From NCBI RefSeq assembly GCF_031179985.1, contig NZ_JAPSHJ010000007.1:70582-134581 (forward strand): 64,000 bases of DNA. The letters run 5' to 3'. The notes beneath the pieces were generated by a model. It made no database searches. It had not been told where the DNA came from and worked only from the letters and a program-made list of their open reading frames with translations. Position numbers and translations under genes: made by a program. Source of the DNA: Arthrobacter sp. Lineage in GTDB: Bacteria > Actinomycetota > Actinomycetes > Actinomycetales > Micrococcaceae. Positions 17,863 to 26,950 of this stretch are shown here, piece by piece; the first letter of the stretch is position 1, and each line of letters starts with the position of its first letter.

Positions 17863-18477
17863 TCAGAGAGTGCCCAGAAGGTTCCGCATTTCGACGATCT
17901 CCGCTTCCTGCGCGGTCACGATCACCTTGCTGAGATTCACGGCGTCCGGGTTCACCCCGTCTGCTGTCTCGGCTTTGGCCATGGTCACCGCGCCTTCGTG
18001 GTGGGTAATCATCTGGTTCAGGAAAAGCTTTGCAGCTTCCGTCCCCTGAGCGGCTTCCAGCTGTGCCATTTCCGCTTCGCCCATCATGCCCTCCATACCG
18101 TGACCGGAGTGGGCCGTTGTGGATTCGTTCCAGCTCTTGAGCCACGCGGTCATAGTGTCGATCTCCGGCCCTTGGGCGGCTTTGATCCTGGTGGCCAGGT
18201 CCCTCACCGGAGCCGGGATATCCTGCTTTTCCAGCACCATGTCACTCATTTCCACAGCTTGGGCGTGGTGCGGGATCATCATCTGGGCAAACATCGTGTC
18301 GGCCGCGTTGTGGAGCGTGGCCGCCGCGGTTGCACTGCCGGATGGAGAGCCGGCCGAGGTGCTGTGATCCATGCCGGGCATGTGCCCGCCTGATCCGGAA
18401 TCAGCGGCGCATCCGGCAAGGGTAAGAGTGGCGGCGAGGGCGGTGGCGGACAGGGTCAAAAACGTCTTCTTGTTCAT
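17863..18477 (-). CDS. DUF305 lipoprotein (copper-linked)
   Basis: A 204-residue lipoprotein with a lipobox at Cys23 (LTLAGC). DUF305 is a ferritin-like four-helix fold, and two copies of its metal-binding-type motif are visible: MIPHHAQAVEMSDM and MITHHEGAVTMAKA. A Met/His-rich linker (GGHMPGMDHS, HSGHGMEGMMGE) fits copper binding. The family is commonly found with copper ATPases, as here. It is the last gene of the minus-strand copper group. Binding of copper is inferred, not shown. Confidence 0.88.
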   Translation of the reverse strand: MNKKTFLTLSATALAATLTLAGCAADSGSGGHMPGMDHSTSAGSPSGSATAAATLHNAADTMFAQMMIPHHAQAVEMSDMVLEKQDIPAPVRDLATRIKAAQGPEIDTMTAWLKSWNESTTAHSGHGMEGMMGEAEMAQLEAAQGTEAAKLFLNQMITHHEGAVTMAKAETADGVNPDAVNLSKVIVTAQEAEIVEMRNLLGTL

Positions 18478-18555
18478 CAGTCATTCCTTCAAGTTTGATG
18501 TGGCGCGTGGCGCCGTCGGGATGGTCCAGGTCATCTATGCGAACCAGGGCCTGTT

Positions 18556-19008
18556 TTACGTCCGACTGATGGACAGGTCGCCTGGAGAAGGGCTGGATGG
18601 ATAGAAGTTCCGGTGGACAGCACTCTTCGCAGGTCTGGCGCTGGTGTCGACCCCCACCCAGCTGCTGCCGGGAAACGGCGCGGCCAGCGATGTTGTGTTC
18701 ATTGAGAGGATGCACGACGCCGGGGTCGCCTCCATGCTGGTGCAACTACCCGAGCATGAGCACTGGCTCAAGACCGATAAGGTGGCCACATCCGGGGCCG
18801 GTGCGTGGAGGTGCTCTGCAGGGTCCTGGTGCACTGCCGCATCATGGTACGAAGCCGCCTGCTGATGGGTTGTTGCCTGATCATGAGCAGAGTGCACGGG
18901 GCTGACAACGTGCATGCCGAAGATGCCGCCGATGATCAAGAGGACCGCGGCGAGCAGGCCTGTTTTGCGCAGGAACGCCGTGGGATCAAAAGTCCTGTCC
19001 CGGGTCAT
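18556..19008 (-). CDS. DUF6153-like membrane-anchored His-rich protein
   Basis: A 150-residue protein with one N-terminal hydrophobic segment (LLAAVLLIIGGIFGMHVV, ~residues 18-36), then a His-rich stretch (HSAHDQATTHQQAASYHDAAVH, written here in part) and a C-terminal CSCSGSC cysteine cluster. The ATG at 19008 is preceded by GGAGGGAACGCC, a much better site than the upstream ATG at 19044. The layout matches DUF6153 proteins, small actinobacterial proteins found beside copper genes. A periplasmic or surface metal-handling role is inferred from the His and Cys residues and the neighbours. Confidence 0.68.
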   Translation of the reverse strand: MTRDRTFDPTAFLRKTGLLAAVLLIIGGIFGMHVVSPVHSAHDQATTHQQAASYHDAAVHQDPAEHLHAPAPDVATLSVLSQCSCSGSCTSMEATPASCILSMNTTSLAAPFPGSSWVGVDTSARPAKSAVHRNFYPSSPSPGDLSISRT

Positions 19009-19094
19009 GGCGTTCCCTCCTTCCAATGATGCAGACGGTTTCAAGGCTACCGTTCTGAGCTGCTGGCTTACTGTTCACCAACGACGGCGGCAGC

Positions 19095-21293
19095 TCACCT
19101 TACGTGGGCGGGGCTCAGTTTTACGCGCCGCAGCAGTTGCGCATTCAACGCAACCACAATCGTCGAGGCTGACATCAGGACAGCACCGGCAGCAGGGGAC
19201 AGCGACACGCCAGCGAACGCCAGCACTCCGGCGGCCAAGGGGACGGCGAGGACGTTGTAGCCGGTGGCCCACACGAGGTTCTGCCACATCTTCCCGTAGC
19301 TCGCGCGGGAAAGGTCCACCATCGAAAGCACTGCCCGGGGGTCGTTGCCGGCAAGGACAACTCCCGCCGACTCCATCGCGACGTCAGTGCCGGCGCCGAT
19401 GGCAATGCCCACCTCTGCCCGCGCCAGAGCGGGCGCATCGTTGACGCCGTCGCCCACCATTGCAACTTTCAGGCCCCGGGCCTGCAGCTCTGCCACTTTC
19501 TTGTCCTTGTCCGCTGGAAGGACCTCGGCGAAGACCTCGTCAATGCCGAGCTCAGATCCAACGGCATGCGCTACCTGCTTGGCGTCTCCGGTGATCATGG
19601 CCACCTTGACTCCACGGTCCTGCAGCGCTCTCACGGCCTGCCGCGATTCGCTGCGGACGGCGTCCTCGAGACTAACGGCCCCAAGGACCTTTCCGTCGTC
19701 GAGGACGTGCAAAACGGCGGCGCCGCGATCCATCCAGACCCGGGTGGCTCGGGAGAGTTCTTGCGGTTCGGTGATTCCCAGTTCGCGGAGCAAGGCAGGG
19801 CCGCCCACCTGAATGCTGCGGCCATCAACGGTGGCGCGAACACCCCTCCCTGTCAGGGACGTGAAGCCCGTAGCCTGGGGAATGTCCAGTGATTCGCCCT
19901 GAGCGGCACGAACCACTGCACGGGCCACCGGATGTTCGCTGTCGGACTCAACCGCGGCAGCCAGCGCCAGCAACTGATTCCGGCTCACACCGTCTGCGCC
20001 TGCAGCATCCTTGAGCTCCGGCTCTCCCTTGGTAAGCGTTCCTGTCTTGTCGAACAGGACGACGTCGACCGTGCGCATGCGTTCCAGGGCCATCCGGTTC
20101 TTGATCAGCACCCCTGCCCGGGCCGCTTGTTCGGTGGAGATAGCGATGACCAGCGGGATTGCAAGGCCAAGAGCATGGGGGCAGGCGATCACCAGAACGG
20201 TGACGGTGCGGGTGACGGCGTCGGGGACGCTCCCCAACAGCGTCCAAGCGATGAACGTGATGATGCCTGCAACGGCGGCGAAGTAGAAGAGGAACGCTGC
20301 CGCTCTGTCCGCGAGAGCCTGGGCCTTGGACGACGAAGCTTGTGCTTCCGCGACCAGGCGCTGGATGCCGGCGAGGGCGGTGTCCTCGCCGATCGCCGTA
20401 ACCCGCACCCTGACGGCGTTGTCCGTGGCAACCGTTCCGGCGATGACCTGGTCACCTGGGGTGCGGGTAACAGTCTTTGACTCACCGGTGATCATTGATT
20501 CGTCGAACTCGGCTTGGCCATCGATCACAGTGCCGTCCGCAGGCATCCGCGCTCCCGAGCGGACGAGGACGACGTCACCGGCCCTGAGTTCGGAGACGTT
20601 GACCGTTTCAGTACCTGAGTCCGTGACCCGCTCGGCCTCGTCAGGGAGCAGTGCCGCCAGGGCATCAAGGGCGCCTTGGGCAGAACCAAGGGCGCGCATT
20701 TCGATCCAGTGCCCCAGCAGCATGATCGCCACGAGCAGGGCCAATTCCCACCAGAAGTCGAGGTCGAATCCGCCGATGCCAAGGCTTGTCGCCCAGGAGG
20801 CAACAAATGCAACGCTGATGGCCATGCCGATCAGCAGCATCATGCCGGGGCGCCTGGACTTCAGTTCTTTCAGGCCGCCCGTCAGGAATGGTTGGCCGCC
20901 ATATAGAAAAATGATCGTTCCCAGTACCGGAGGAATCCAGTTCGATCCGGGAAAGACCGGTGCCATGTAGCCGAGCAGATGCCCCACCATCGGGCTGAAG
21001 TACACCACCGGCAATGACAGTGCCAGGGTCACCCAGAACCTGTTCTTGAACATGGCGGTGCTGTGTCCGGCATGCTGGCCGTGGCTGTGCACCACGTGAT
21101 CATCGTCCGGGCCGTGAGCCTCATGGTTGTGGACGCCATGCGTCCCGGGGCTTTCAGTGGTCTGGTGACCATGACCGTGATTGGGGTGTTGATGGCCACT
21201 TTGGTGCTGATGGTGATGTCCGTCCGCAGCGGCCGCGGTGGTTCCGGGGGTCGTTGACTCCTGCAGTCCTTTTGCGTCTTCTGTTCCGCGCAT
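19095..21293 (-). CDS. copB: CopB-type copper-exporting P1B ATPase
   Basis: A 732-residue heavy-metal P-type ATPase. The N-terminus is His-rich (residues ~25-77, many HxH) instead of a CxxC domain. The order then is TM1-4, the A-domain with TGES (269-272), the intramembrane metal motif CPH (371-373), the phosphorylation motif DKTGTLT with Asp415, and GDGVNDAPAL. CPH with a His-rich N-terminus is the CopB signature (CopA has CPC and CxxC), so Cu(I)/Cu(II)/Ag export is the family expectation. The ATG at 21293 is chosen; the frame is open to 21368. The promoter holds a CsoR-type operator at 21394. Confidence 0.93.
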   Translation of the reverse strand: MRGTEDAKGLQESTTPGTTAAAADGHHHQHQSGHQHPNHGHGHQTTESPGTHGVHNHEAHGPDDDHVVHSHGQHAGHSTAMFKNRFWVTLALSLPVVYFSPMVGHLLGYMAPVFPGSNWIPPVLGTIIFLYGGQPFLTGGLKELKSRRPGMMLLIGMAISVAFVASWATSLGIGGFDLDFWWELALLVAIMLLGHWIEMRALGSAQGALDALAALLPDEAERVTDSGTETVNVSELRAGDVVLVRSGARMPADGTVIDGQAEFDESMITGESKTVTRTPGDQVIAGTVATDNAVRVRVTAIGEDTALAGIQRLVAEAQASSSKAQALADRAAAFLFYFAAVAGIITFIAWTLLGSVPDAVTRTVTVLVIACPHALGLAIPLVIAISTEQAARAGVLIKNRMALERMRTVDVVLFDKTGTLTKGEPELKDAAGADGVSRNQLLALAAAVESDSEHPVARAVVRAAQGESLDIPQATGFTSLTGRGVRATVDGRSIQVGGPALLRELGITEPQELSRATRVWMDRGAAVLHVLDDGKVLGAVSLEDAVRSESRQAVRALQDRGVKVAMITGDAKQVAHAVGSELGIDEVFAEVLPADKDKKVAELQARGLKVAMVGDGVNDAPALARAEVGIAIGAGTDVAMESAGVVLAGNDPRAVLSMVDLSRASYGKMWQNLVWATGYNVLAVPLAAGVLAFAGVSLSPAAGAVLMSASTIVVALNAQLLRRVKLSPAHVR

Positions 21294-21393
21294 GTCAGGT
21301 CCATTCCTGGAAGAAGTTATGGCGCTGGGGTTGAACGGCTGTGACGGCCGGAAATCCGGCCTGGACATACCACTTCACTGACAACACGTTCAA

Positions 21394-21411
21394 TATACCC
21401 CTAGGGGGTAT
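21394..21411. promoter_or_regulatory. CsoR-type copper operator
   Basis: TATACCCC-TA-GGGGGTAT is an imperfect palindrome about 100 bases upstream of copB. Its ATACCCC...GGGGTAT core matches the known operator of CsoR, a copper-sensing repressor of copA/copB-type promoters. One C is missing in the left run compared with the fully symmetric form. No csoR gene is visible in this window. Confidence 0.8.
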
Positions 21412-21454
21412 CCGGCGCAAGTCCGGCGTCAACCCATAACCCTCAAAACGACGA

Positions 21455-21492
21455 GGAAGGTCCCTGCCCATCGTGGTGGACAGGGACCTTCC
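21455..21492 (-). terminator. Rho-independent terminator of the sialidase-like gene
   Basis: GGAAGGTCCCTG (21455-21466) pairs with CAGGGACCTTCC (21481-21492): a perfect 12-base stem with a 14-base loop, 47 bases after the stop at 21539. Read on the minus strand it is followed by TCGTCGTTTTG. Confidence 0.8.
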
Positions 21493-21538
21493 CCGGGTTG
21501 TCGGCTCTTTGTTAGGAGTATGTTGGCCTAGTGCTTTG

Positions 21539-23668
21539 CTATTGAATGCCTTCGCGAACAAATTTCCATTGCTGGCAGGTGAAGCCGTTGGCTGTGTATT
21601 GCTGCGCGATGCCTCCGTCGGCCGTGGAGGCACCAGCTATTTCAAGCAGCTTTCCACTATTGGCATTCGCGAGTTTCCACCAGCCTCCACTGACGGTGGG
21701 CGCCCAGACCTGGGTGGCACTCCCCGTGGGCCCCCACTGTGTTGCCTGCACTCCGTTTGCTGTTGCAGCAGAGCCGATTTCGAGCAGTTTGCCGCTGTTG
21801 ACGTTGCTCAGCTTAATCCCGTCGCTGGCCTGGCTGACATTCCACAGCTGGGCCGGATTGCCGGTGTCCCCCCATTGCCCCGCACCTGCACCGTCAACCG
21901 TGGAGGCGCCGAGGATTTCCAGGGACTTCCCGCTGTTGCGGTTGACTACACGGAATTGCGGATCCAGGACGGCGGAAGTGCGGTAGAGGTGGAGGCCATC
22001 CAGCTCAGCGAATGAGGTGGCCTTGGTAAAGGACACGGTGTTGGTTCCTGCCGCCAGGGTTGCCGTCATCTGAGCCCAGGCGTAACGTCCCCAATCAATG
22101 GTGGCCGGGTAGTTCAGGTTGCTGGAGGCCCCTCCGTTGACCCTGACGGAGTGGGAGCTGTTGGCTCCTGTTCCGTTGGAGTAGCGCACGTTGAAGGTGT
22201 AGGTTCCGGCTGCCGGCACCCTGACAGTAAATGTGACGGAGCTGCCTGTGTTGTTGATATTGCCGACTTTGGCACCGTTGGATGCGTCCGGATCCGAGAC
22301 CAGGGCCGTATCCTGACGTGCTGCGCGTTCGGCTTCGTACTGTTGGGCGTCCAAGGGGATGGAGCCGACTCGGACGTCGTTGTATGTAGTGCTGAGATTC
22401 TCCACGTTCGTGGCCTGATACAGGGTTCTGCCGTCCACGCTGGTGTCGAATCCCTGTGCGAACCCGGTGAAGGAGCCCCCTTGTGTGTCCGTGGCGTCAT
22501 ACGTGACGGCGAACGGCAAGCGTTCCCACGGGCCCTCGCCGAGGTTGTAGTTGACGTAGAAGTTCTGACCCCCGTCAATGGTCCCGGATGCATCCAGGGA
22601 CCACTTTGAAGCAACGATCACCATGCCCTTTGGACCTCCGGTGGGAACCCATTTGACATAGGGGGATGAGCCTATTCCCCGGCCGTCCTGGAGCGCTACC
22701 TTGGTGCCGATGCTGGCTTCGGGGGACCAGTTCAGGCCGTCCGCTGACGTCTTGTAGTAGACCGGAGCCGTGTTCTGGCTCTGACTTGGACGGTTCACCA
22801 CTTCGAAAGTGGCCAGGTAGCGGCCGTCCTGCATTTTGGTGACGGTGATCATTCCGGGCCGGTCGCTGTTGTTCGGGGGAGCGGATACGTTGACCAAGGC
22901 ACCCCACGTGAGGCCGCCGTCGGTGGAGCGGCGGTAGGACACTGCCTGCAGAACGCCGTTAGCTTTCTGCCGCTCGTCCGAGAAATACGCCACCAGGCCG
23001 CCGAGCCCGTCGATAGCGAGCGAGGGTTCCCAGACGGTGGTGGTAGTGGACGTGGGGCTCGGGTCGTAAACCGCAGGGCCACCGGAGTCGATGGTGCTCT
23101 GGAGTGACCAGGTAACTCCCTTATCCAAGCTCTTATAGACCACCAGTCTGCTGCTTGACCTGTCCTCGGGCATGATCATTCCTGCGAGCAGGACGGTCCC
23201 GGCCGGCAGATTGCCCACTTGCTGGGGCAGTTCAAAAAGGAAGGGCTGAGCCGTGCGGGTCAGGGCGGGGAAGTTGATGCTGGGATTTACGTCAGCGATC
23301 TTGGTCCAGGTGGTGCCGTTATCGCTGCTGCGGTGGATCGGATAGGTCTGTACTCCATTGGTGAGGACCAGTTTGTCGAATGTTGCCAGCAGCGTTCCGT
23401 TGGCGGTGCCGTTGTTCTTCAAGGTGACGACTTTGGCGTACGTGGTGCCGGCTGCCCGACCACCCTCCGGGTTGAAGGAGGAACCCGCCGGCGGGGAGTA
23501 GACGAGGGCGCCGTTGCCTGTAGTAACTGCTGCTGCCGGGGGCGCTGCAGTGAACTGTGCTGCAAGGAGCACCATGAGGACCAGCAGCAGGCTGGCTATG
23601 AGGGGTTTAGCTCGTCCCGGCCCCGCAAAGTAACGGGGCGTGGCGGAGGCTGGCATGACATCTTTCAT
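21539..23668 (-). CDS. Secreted sialidase-fold (BNR) protein with CBM6/35-like and ricin-type lectin domains
   Basis: A 709-residue exported protein with a Sec signal (hydrophobic ~residues 22-40, cleavage near PAAAV). Residues ~60-430 form a beta-propeller with Asp-box-like repeats (SSDNGTTWTKI, SLDKGVTWSL, STDGGLTWGAL, SADGLNWSP); the family covers exo-sialidases and GH93-type arabinanases. Residues ~440-570 look like a CBM6/35 domain (QQYEAERAAR..., VPAAGTYTFNVRYSN). The last ~130 residues are three ricin-type repeats with QxW-like ends (AQLWNVS, TQVWAPT, CQQWKFV). The ATG at 23668 follows GGAGAAGGA; the ATG at 23656 is possible. It trails the GH1 gene by 82 bases, so probably belongs to that operon. 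Substrate unknown. Confidence 0.8.
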   Translation of the reverse strand: MKDVMPASATPRYFAGPGRAKPLIASLLLVLMVLLAAQFTAAPPAAAVTTGNGALVYSPPAGSSFNPEGGRAAGTTYAKVVTLKNNGTANGTLLATFDKLVLTNGVQTYPIHRSSDNGTTWTKIADVNPSINFPALTRTAQPFLFELPQQVGNLPAGTVLLAGMIMPEDRSSSRLVVYKSLDKGVTWSLQSTIDSGGPAVYDPSPTSTTTTVWEPSLAIDGLGGLVAYFSDERQKANGVLQAVSYRRSTDGGLTWGALVNVSAPPNNSDRPGMITVTKMQDGRYLATFEVVNRPSQSQNTAPVYYKTSADGLNWSPEASIGTKVALQDGRGIGSSPYVKWVPTGGPKGMVIVASKWSLDASGTIDGGQNFYVNYNLGEGPWERLPFAVTYDATDTQGGSFTGFAQGFDTSVDGRTLYQATNVENLSTTYNDVRVGSIPLDAQQYEAERAARQDTALVSDPDASNGAKVGNINNTGSSVTFTVRVPAAGTYTFNVRYSNGTGANSSHSVRVNGGASSNLNYPATIDWGRYAWAQMTATLAAGTNTVSFTKATSFAELDGLHLYRTSAVLDPQFRVVNRNSGKSLEILGASTVDGAGAGQWGDTGNPAQLWNVSQASDGIKLSNVNSGKLLEIGSAATANGVQATQWGPTGSATQVWAPTVSGGWWKLANANSGKLLEIAGASTADGGIAQQYTANGFTCQQWKFVREGIQ

Positions 23669-23750
23669 TCCTTCTCCAATGTGCGTTTTTGGGGATGTGG
23701 GCAACGGGTAGGGCAATGTGGCTGGAGTGGAGCGCTGTGAGCAAACCTGG

Positions 23751-25052
23751 CTAGGCGCGCGTTGGTGTTCCGGCCAGGAGGAGTGAACGCTTGCCGCCAG
23801 CAGCGCGTGCGTGGTGAAGGTAGCGGTCTGCCACAGGGTTCCTGACGCGGTGGAGGGTGCCGATTTCGTCCGGGACGAGGTCCCACAAGCCCATGGTCAG
23901 CCGGTAGTTTTCCAGCGGTTCAGTCCCATAACGGTAGGTCCATTCATACATGTCCGTAACGGGCCACCAGGTATAACCGACGATGTCCTGTCCAGCGGCC
24001 CGCAGCTGCTGCACGCATTCCACAGACGCGTCCAGCCACTCGAGGCGTCGGTCGTAGGATCCTGTGAGGCAGGTTTCGGTCAATGCCACCGGCGCGTCGT
24101 ATCGCCTTCCATAATTGGTCAGGACCTCGGCCAGTCCATCCGTCCAGTCGTTGCGCACAGCACGGGGGTCGGAGATGTCTCCCCGCCGAGGTTTGGCGAC
24201 TTCGAGGAGTTCAGTGGAGTGCAGGGGATAGTAGTTCACGCCCATAACATCGGGCAGTACGATATTCTCCTGGTGCCAGCTCAGGTCGTAGTCCGTCATC
24301 CCATGGCGGCCAAGCCACGATGCGAGCTCGTGGTCGGCATTCACCTTGCCTGTCACCAGGTCTTCAACGAGGTAGGACCGAGCCGTAAGGTGCCGGATTT
24401 CGTCGTCGTGCTGGCCGTCAGCGGAGTCACTAACGAACCGGAAACCGGCGTCGACGTGGGTGAAGATCGCGCGGTCCCCGAGGACCTCTGCCATGTTCTG
24501 CTGGGCCAGCACAAAGCCCTTGGACAGATTGCGAACCAGCGCAACCAGCCCATCGTCCCCTGACAGGTACGGTGGCCAGTGCCCGAACTTGCCCGAGAAC
24601 AGAGTGTGGATCATCGGCTCATTAACCGGGGTGTAGTCCACCACTGTGTCTGCATAGCGGGCCGCAACGCGGGCTGAGTAGTCAGCAACGCGTTCCGGGT
24701 AGCTGGAGTTCAGGAACTGGTTATCCAGCCAGGTCGGGGTCCCGTAGTGCATGAGGTCTACCAGCGGCCTGAGTCCAAGTTCGGCGAAGCGGTCCATGAC
24801 TTTGTCCAGCCACTCCCACTTCCACACTCCCGGTTCCGGGTTGATCCGGTACCAGGGGATTCCCCAGCGCAGGAACTCGCCGCCGGCTTCCTTGGCCAGG
24901 CCCAAATCCTGGTGCCAGAACCTGTAATGCTGCGTGAGTTCGTATTCGTCAAGGGACCTTTCCCCGGCACGTTCCTGGGGGATGAACGTATCTTCAATGC
25001 CGAGGCCGAAGTGCAGGCGCCCGTCTTGGTACCAGTTCAAATTTTTCCTCAC
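23751..25052 (-). CDS. Glycoside hydrolase family 1 (beta-glycosidase-like)
   Basis: A 433-residue cytoplasmic retaining beta-glycosidase fold. The acid/base Glu145 is in YTPVNEPM (GH1 TxNEP) and the probable nucleophile Glu326 in ALTETC. FLRWGIPWYRINPEPGVW and TYRYGTEPLEN fit the (beta/alpha)8 barrel, but it is a distant GH1: the C-terminal WSLLDN... sugar-binding block is not clear. The ATG overlaps the upstream permease's TGA by four bases, so it is coupled to the ABC importer and probably hydrolyses the imported sugar. Confidence 0.82.
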   Translation of the reverse strand: MRKNLNWYQDGRLHFGLGIEDTFIPQERAGERSLDEYELTQHYRFWHQDLGLAKEAGGEFLRWGIPWYRINPEPGVWKWEWLDKVMDRFAELGLRPLVDLMHYGTPTWLDNQFLNSSYPERVADYSARVAARYADTVVDYTPVNEPMIHTLFSGKFGHWPPYLSGDDGLVALVRNLSKGFVLAQQNMAEVLGDRAIFTHVDAGFRFVSDSADGQHDDEIRHLTARSYLVEDLVTGKVNADHELASWLGRHGMTDYDLSWHQENIVLPDVMGVNYYPLHSTELLEVAKPRRGDISDPRAVRNDWTDGLAEVLTNYGRRYDAPVALTETCLTGSYDRRLEWLDASVECVQQLRAAGQDIVGYTWWPVTDMYEWTYRYGTEPLENYRLTMGLWDLVPDEIGTLHRVRNPVADRYLHHARAAGGKRSLLLAGTPTRA

Positions 25053-25933
25053 TTCAATCCGGTGGTGGCGACGCTTTCGATGAAGCGGCGTTGAACAAAC
25101 ATAAAAATGGCGGCAAGGGGAAGGATGGCCACGAGGGCTCCGGCCATCATCACGCCGTACGGGACTATGCCGCCCGGTCCTGTCAGCAGGGTCAACCCTG
25201 ATGTCAGAGTGCCCATTTCCCTATCGGTCGTGAAGATCAGCGGCCAGAGCAGATCGTTCCAGTTGTTGACGAACACGAAGACGCCCAGGGTCAACACGGC
25301 AGGCATCGCATTGGGCAGGACGATATTCCAGTAGACCCGCCATTCGGAGGCCCCATCGATGCGGGCGGCGTTGTCCAGGTCCCTGGGCAGCGAAAGGAAG
25401 AACTGCCTCAGGAAGAAGATTCCGAAGGCGTCAGCCGCCCGGGGGACGATCAGTGCAGCGAACGTATTCACCCAGCCAAGTTCGCTGGCGAGCTGGTAAA
25501 CCGGCACCAGAGTCGCCTGGAACGGGATCATCAGGCTGGCGATGATGGCGATAAGCAGGATTTTCTTGCCCGTGAAGTCAATCCTTGCCAAGGCGTAGGC
25601 GGCCAGGGAGTCAAACAGCAGGGCAAACAGCGTGACACCGCCCGCGAAAATGAAGCTGTTGGCAATCAGCCGTGCAAAGGGCAGTTCCTGGAAGATCCGG
25701 GCGAAGTTATCCAGCGTCCACTGTCCGGGAATGAGGGTCGGCGGGAAGGCATTAACTTCAGCGGCGGGTTTGAAGGCGGTGAAAGCGATAATCGCAATGG
25801 GCAGCAGGATCACGGCGGTTGCCAAAGCCAGCAGCGCAACAACCAGGGCACGGTTCAAGGCGGATCGTTTTGTGGAGCGCGTGCCGGTCCCGGTGGACCG
25901 GGAGGCCAATTGCGGGTGGAGTGTGGTGGACAT
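25049..25933 (-). CDS. Carbohydrate ABC transporter permease (MalG/CUT1 type)
   Basis: A 294-residue inner-membrane permease with six hydrophobic helices and the EAA loop ELGWVNTF...PRAADAFGIFFLRQFFLSLPRDLDNAARIDGAS (only part quoted), the CUT1 docking motif for the ATPase. An extended cytoplasmic N-terminus precedes TM1 (~residue 30). It overlaps GH1 by four bases and the upstream permease by one. No ATPase gene is present, as is usual for CUT1 operons that share a MsiK-like ATPase. Confidence 0.92.
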   Translation of the reverse strand: MSTTLHPQLASRSTGTGTRSTKRSALNRALVVALLALATAVILLPIAIIAFTAFKPAAEVNAFPPTLIPGQWTLDNFARIFQELPFARLIANSFIFAGGVTLFALLFDSLAAYALARIDFTGKKILLIAIIASLMIPFQATLVPVYQLASELGWVNTFAALIVPRAADAFGIFFLRQFFLSLPRDLDNAARIDGASEWRVYWNIVLPNAMPAVLTLGVFVFVNNWNDLLWPLIFTTDREMGTLTSGLTLLTGPGGIVPYGVMMAGALVAILPLAAIFMFVQRRFIESVATTGLK

Positions 25934-26895
25934 CAGTCACCTTCCCGTTCCCGTTTTCCGAAGAAGACGAATTGGATAACGCTCAGCAGCAAGGTGGCGG
26001 CGAGCAGGACGTACGACAGCGCCGAAGCGAATCCGACGTCGAGTTTGCGGAATCCGGAGGTATAGATCTGCATGACGACGGTTTCGGTGTGGCCGTACGG
26101 GCCGCCGCCGGTCATGACGTAAATCTGATCGAAGGCCTGCAGTGCGGCGATGAGGGCGAAAATGAGGACGAACGCGGTGGTGTTGGAGAGCATCGGCATA
26201 GTTACGTGCCGGAAGCGGGTCCACGGCCCTGCACCATCCACGCGGGCGGCTTCGTACAGGGTTCCGGGGATTTCCTGGAGCCCGGCGAGGAAGATGACCA
26301 TGTAGAATCCAAAGCTTTTCCAGACGGCGACGAATGCAACGGCCGGCATGGCGAGGACGGGATCCTGCAGGACGTTTCCAATTCGGATCCCGGCGTTACC
26401 CAGCCAGTAGTTCAGCAATCCCACCTGTGGGTCGATCAGGTACGCCCAGGCAATAGCGGCAACGGCGAGGCTGATGATAAACGGCAGGAACAACGCTGTG
26501 CGGAAGAATCCCCTGAAGGGCAGCCTGGGATCGTTCAGCAGCAGGGCCAGCGCCAATGCCAGGGCCACCGCCGTGGGAGTGAACAGCAAAGCGTAGAGAG
26601 CGGTGTTGACGACGGCGTTGATGATAACGGGGTCGGTGAAGATGCGGGTGTAGTTCTCAAAGCCCACCCATTCCTCTTTGCCGAAACCGCTGGCGTCGGT
26701 AAAGGACAGACGGAGAGCGGAGAACATGGGCCAGGCCGTGAAGGCGCCGAGGACCACGAGGGCTGGGAGAAGGAATGCCAGTGCCTGGAAGTTCTTGCGA
26801 CGCTGGCCGATGGCGGGGTTGCGGCGGCCGCCGAGGGGCGCGGGAGCGCGGTACCGCCGTGTTTCCGGCGGTTTCTTGTGCACAGTTGTGCTCAT
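25933..26895 (-). CDS. Carbohydrate ABC transporter permease (MalF/CUT1 type)
   Basis: A 320-residue permease with six helices. The EAA loop reads IPGTLYEAARVDGAGPWTRF near residue 230. The start is the ATG at 26895 (MSTTVHKKP) behind AAAGAAG; the frame is open 14 codons further. It pairs with the MalG-type permease downstream to make the translocation channel. The next gene upstream is the substrate-binding lipoprotein, 55 bases away, in one operon. Confidence 0.92.
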   Translation of the reverse strand: MSTTVHKKPPETRRYRAPAPLGGRRNPAIGQRRKNFQALAFLLPALVVLGAFTAWPMFSALRLSFTDASGFGKEEWVGFENYTRIFTDPVIINAVVNTALYALLFTPTAVALALALALLLNDPRLPFRGFFRTALFLPFIISLAVAAIAWAYLIDPQVGLLNYWLGNAGIRIGNVLQDPVLAMPAVAFVAVWKSFGFYMVIFLAGLQEIPGTLYEAARVDGAGPWTRFRHVTMPMLSNTTAFVLIFALIAALQAFDQIYVMTGGGPYGHTETVVMQIYTSGFRKLDVGFASALSYVLLAATLLLSVIQFVFFGKREREGD

Positions 26896-26950
26896 GGGAG
26901 CTTCTTTCGAAGGATGCGGCGCCGGGAGACGCCGCATCCGTAGGTCTTGA

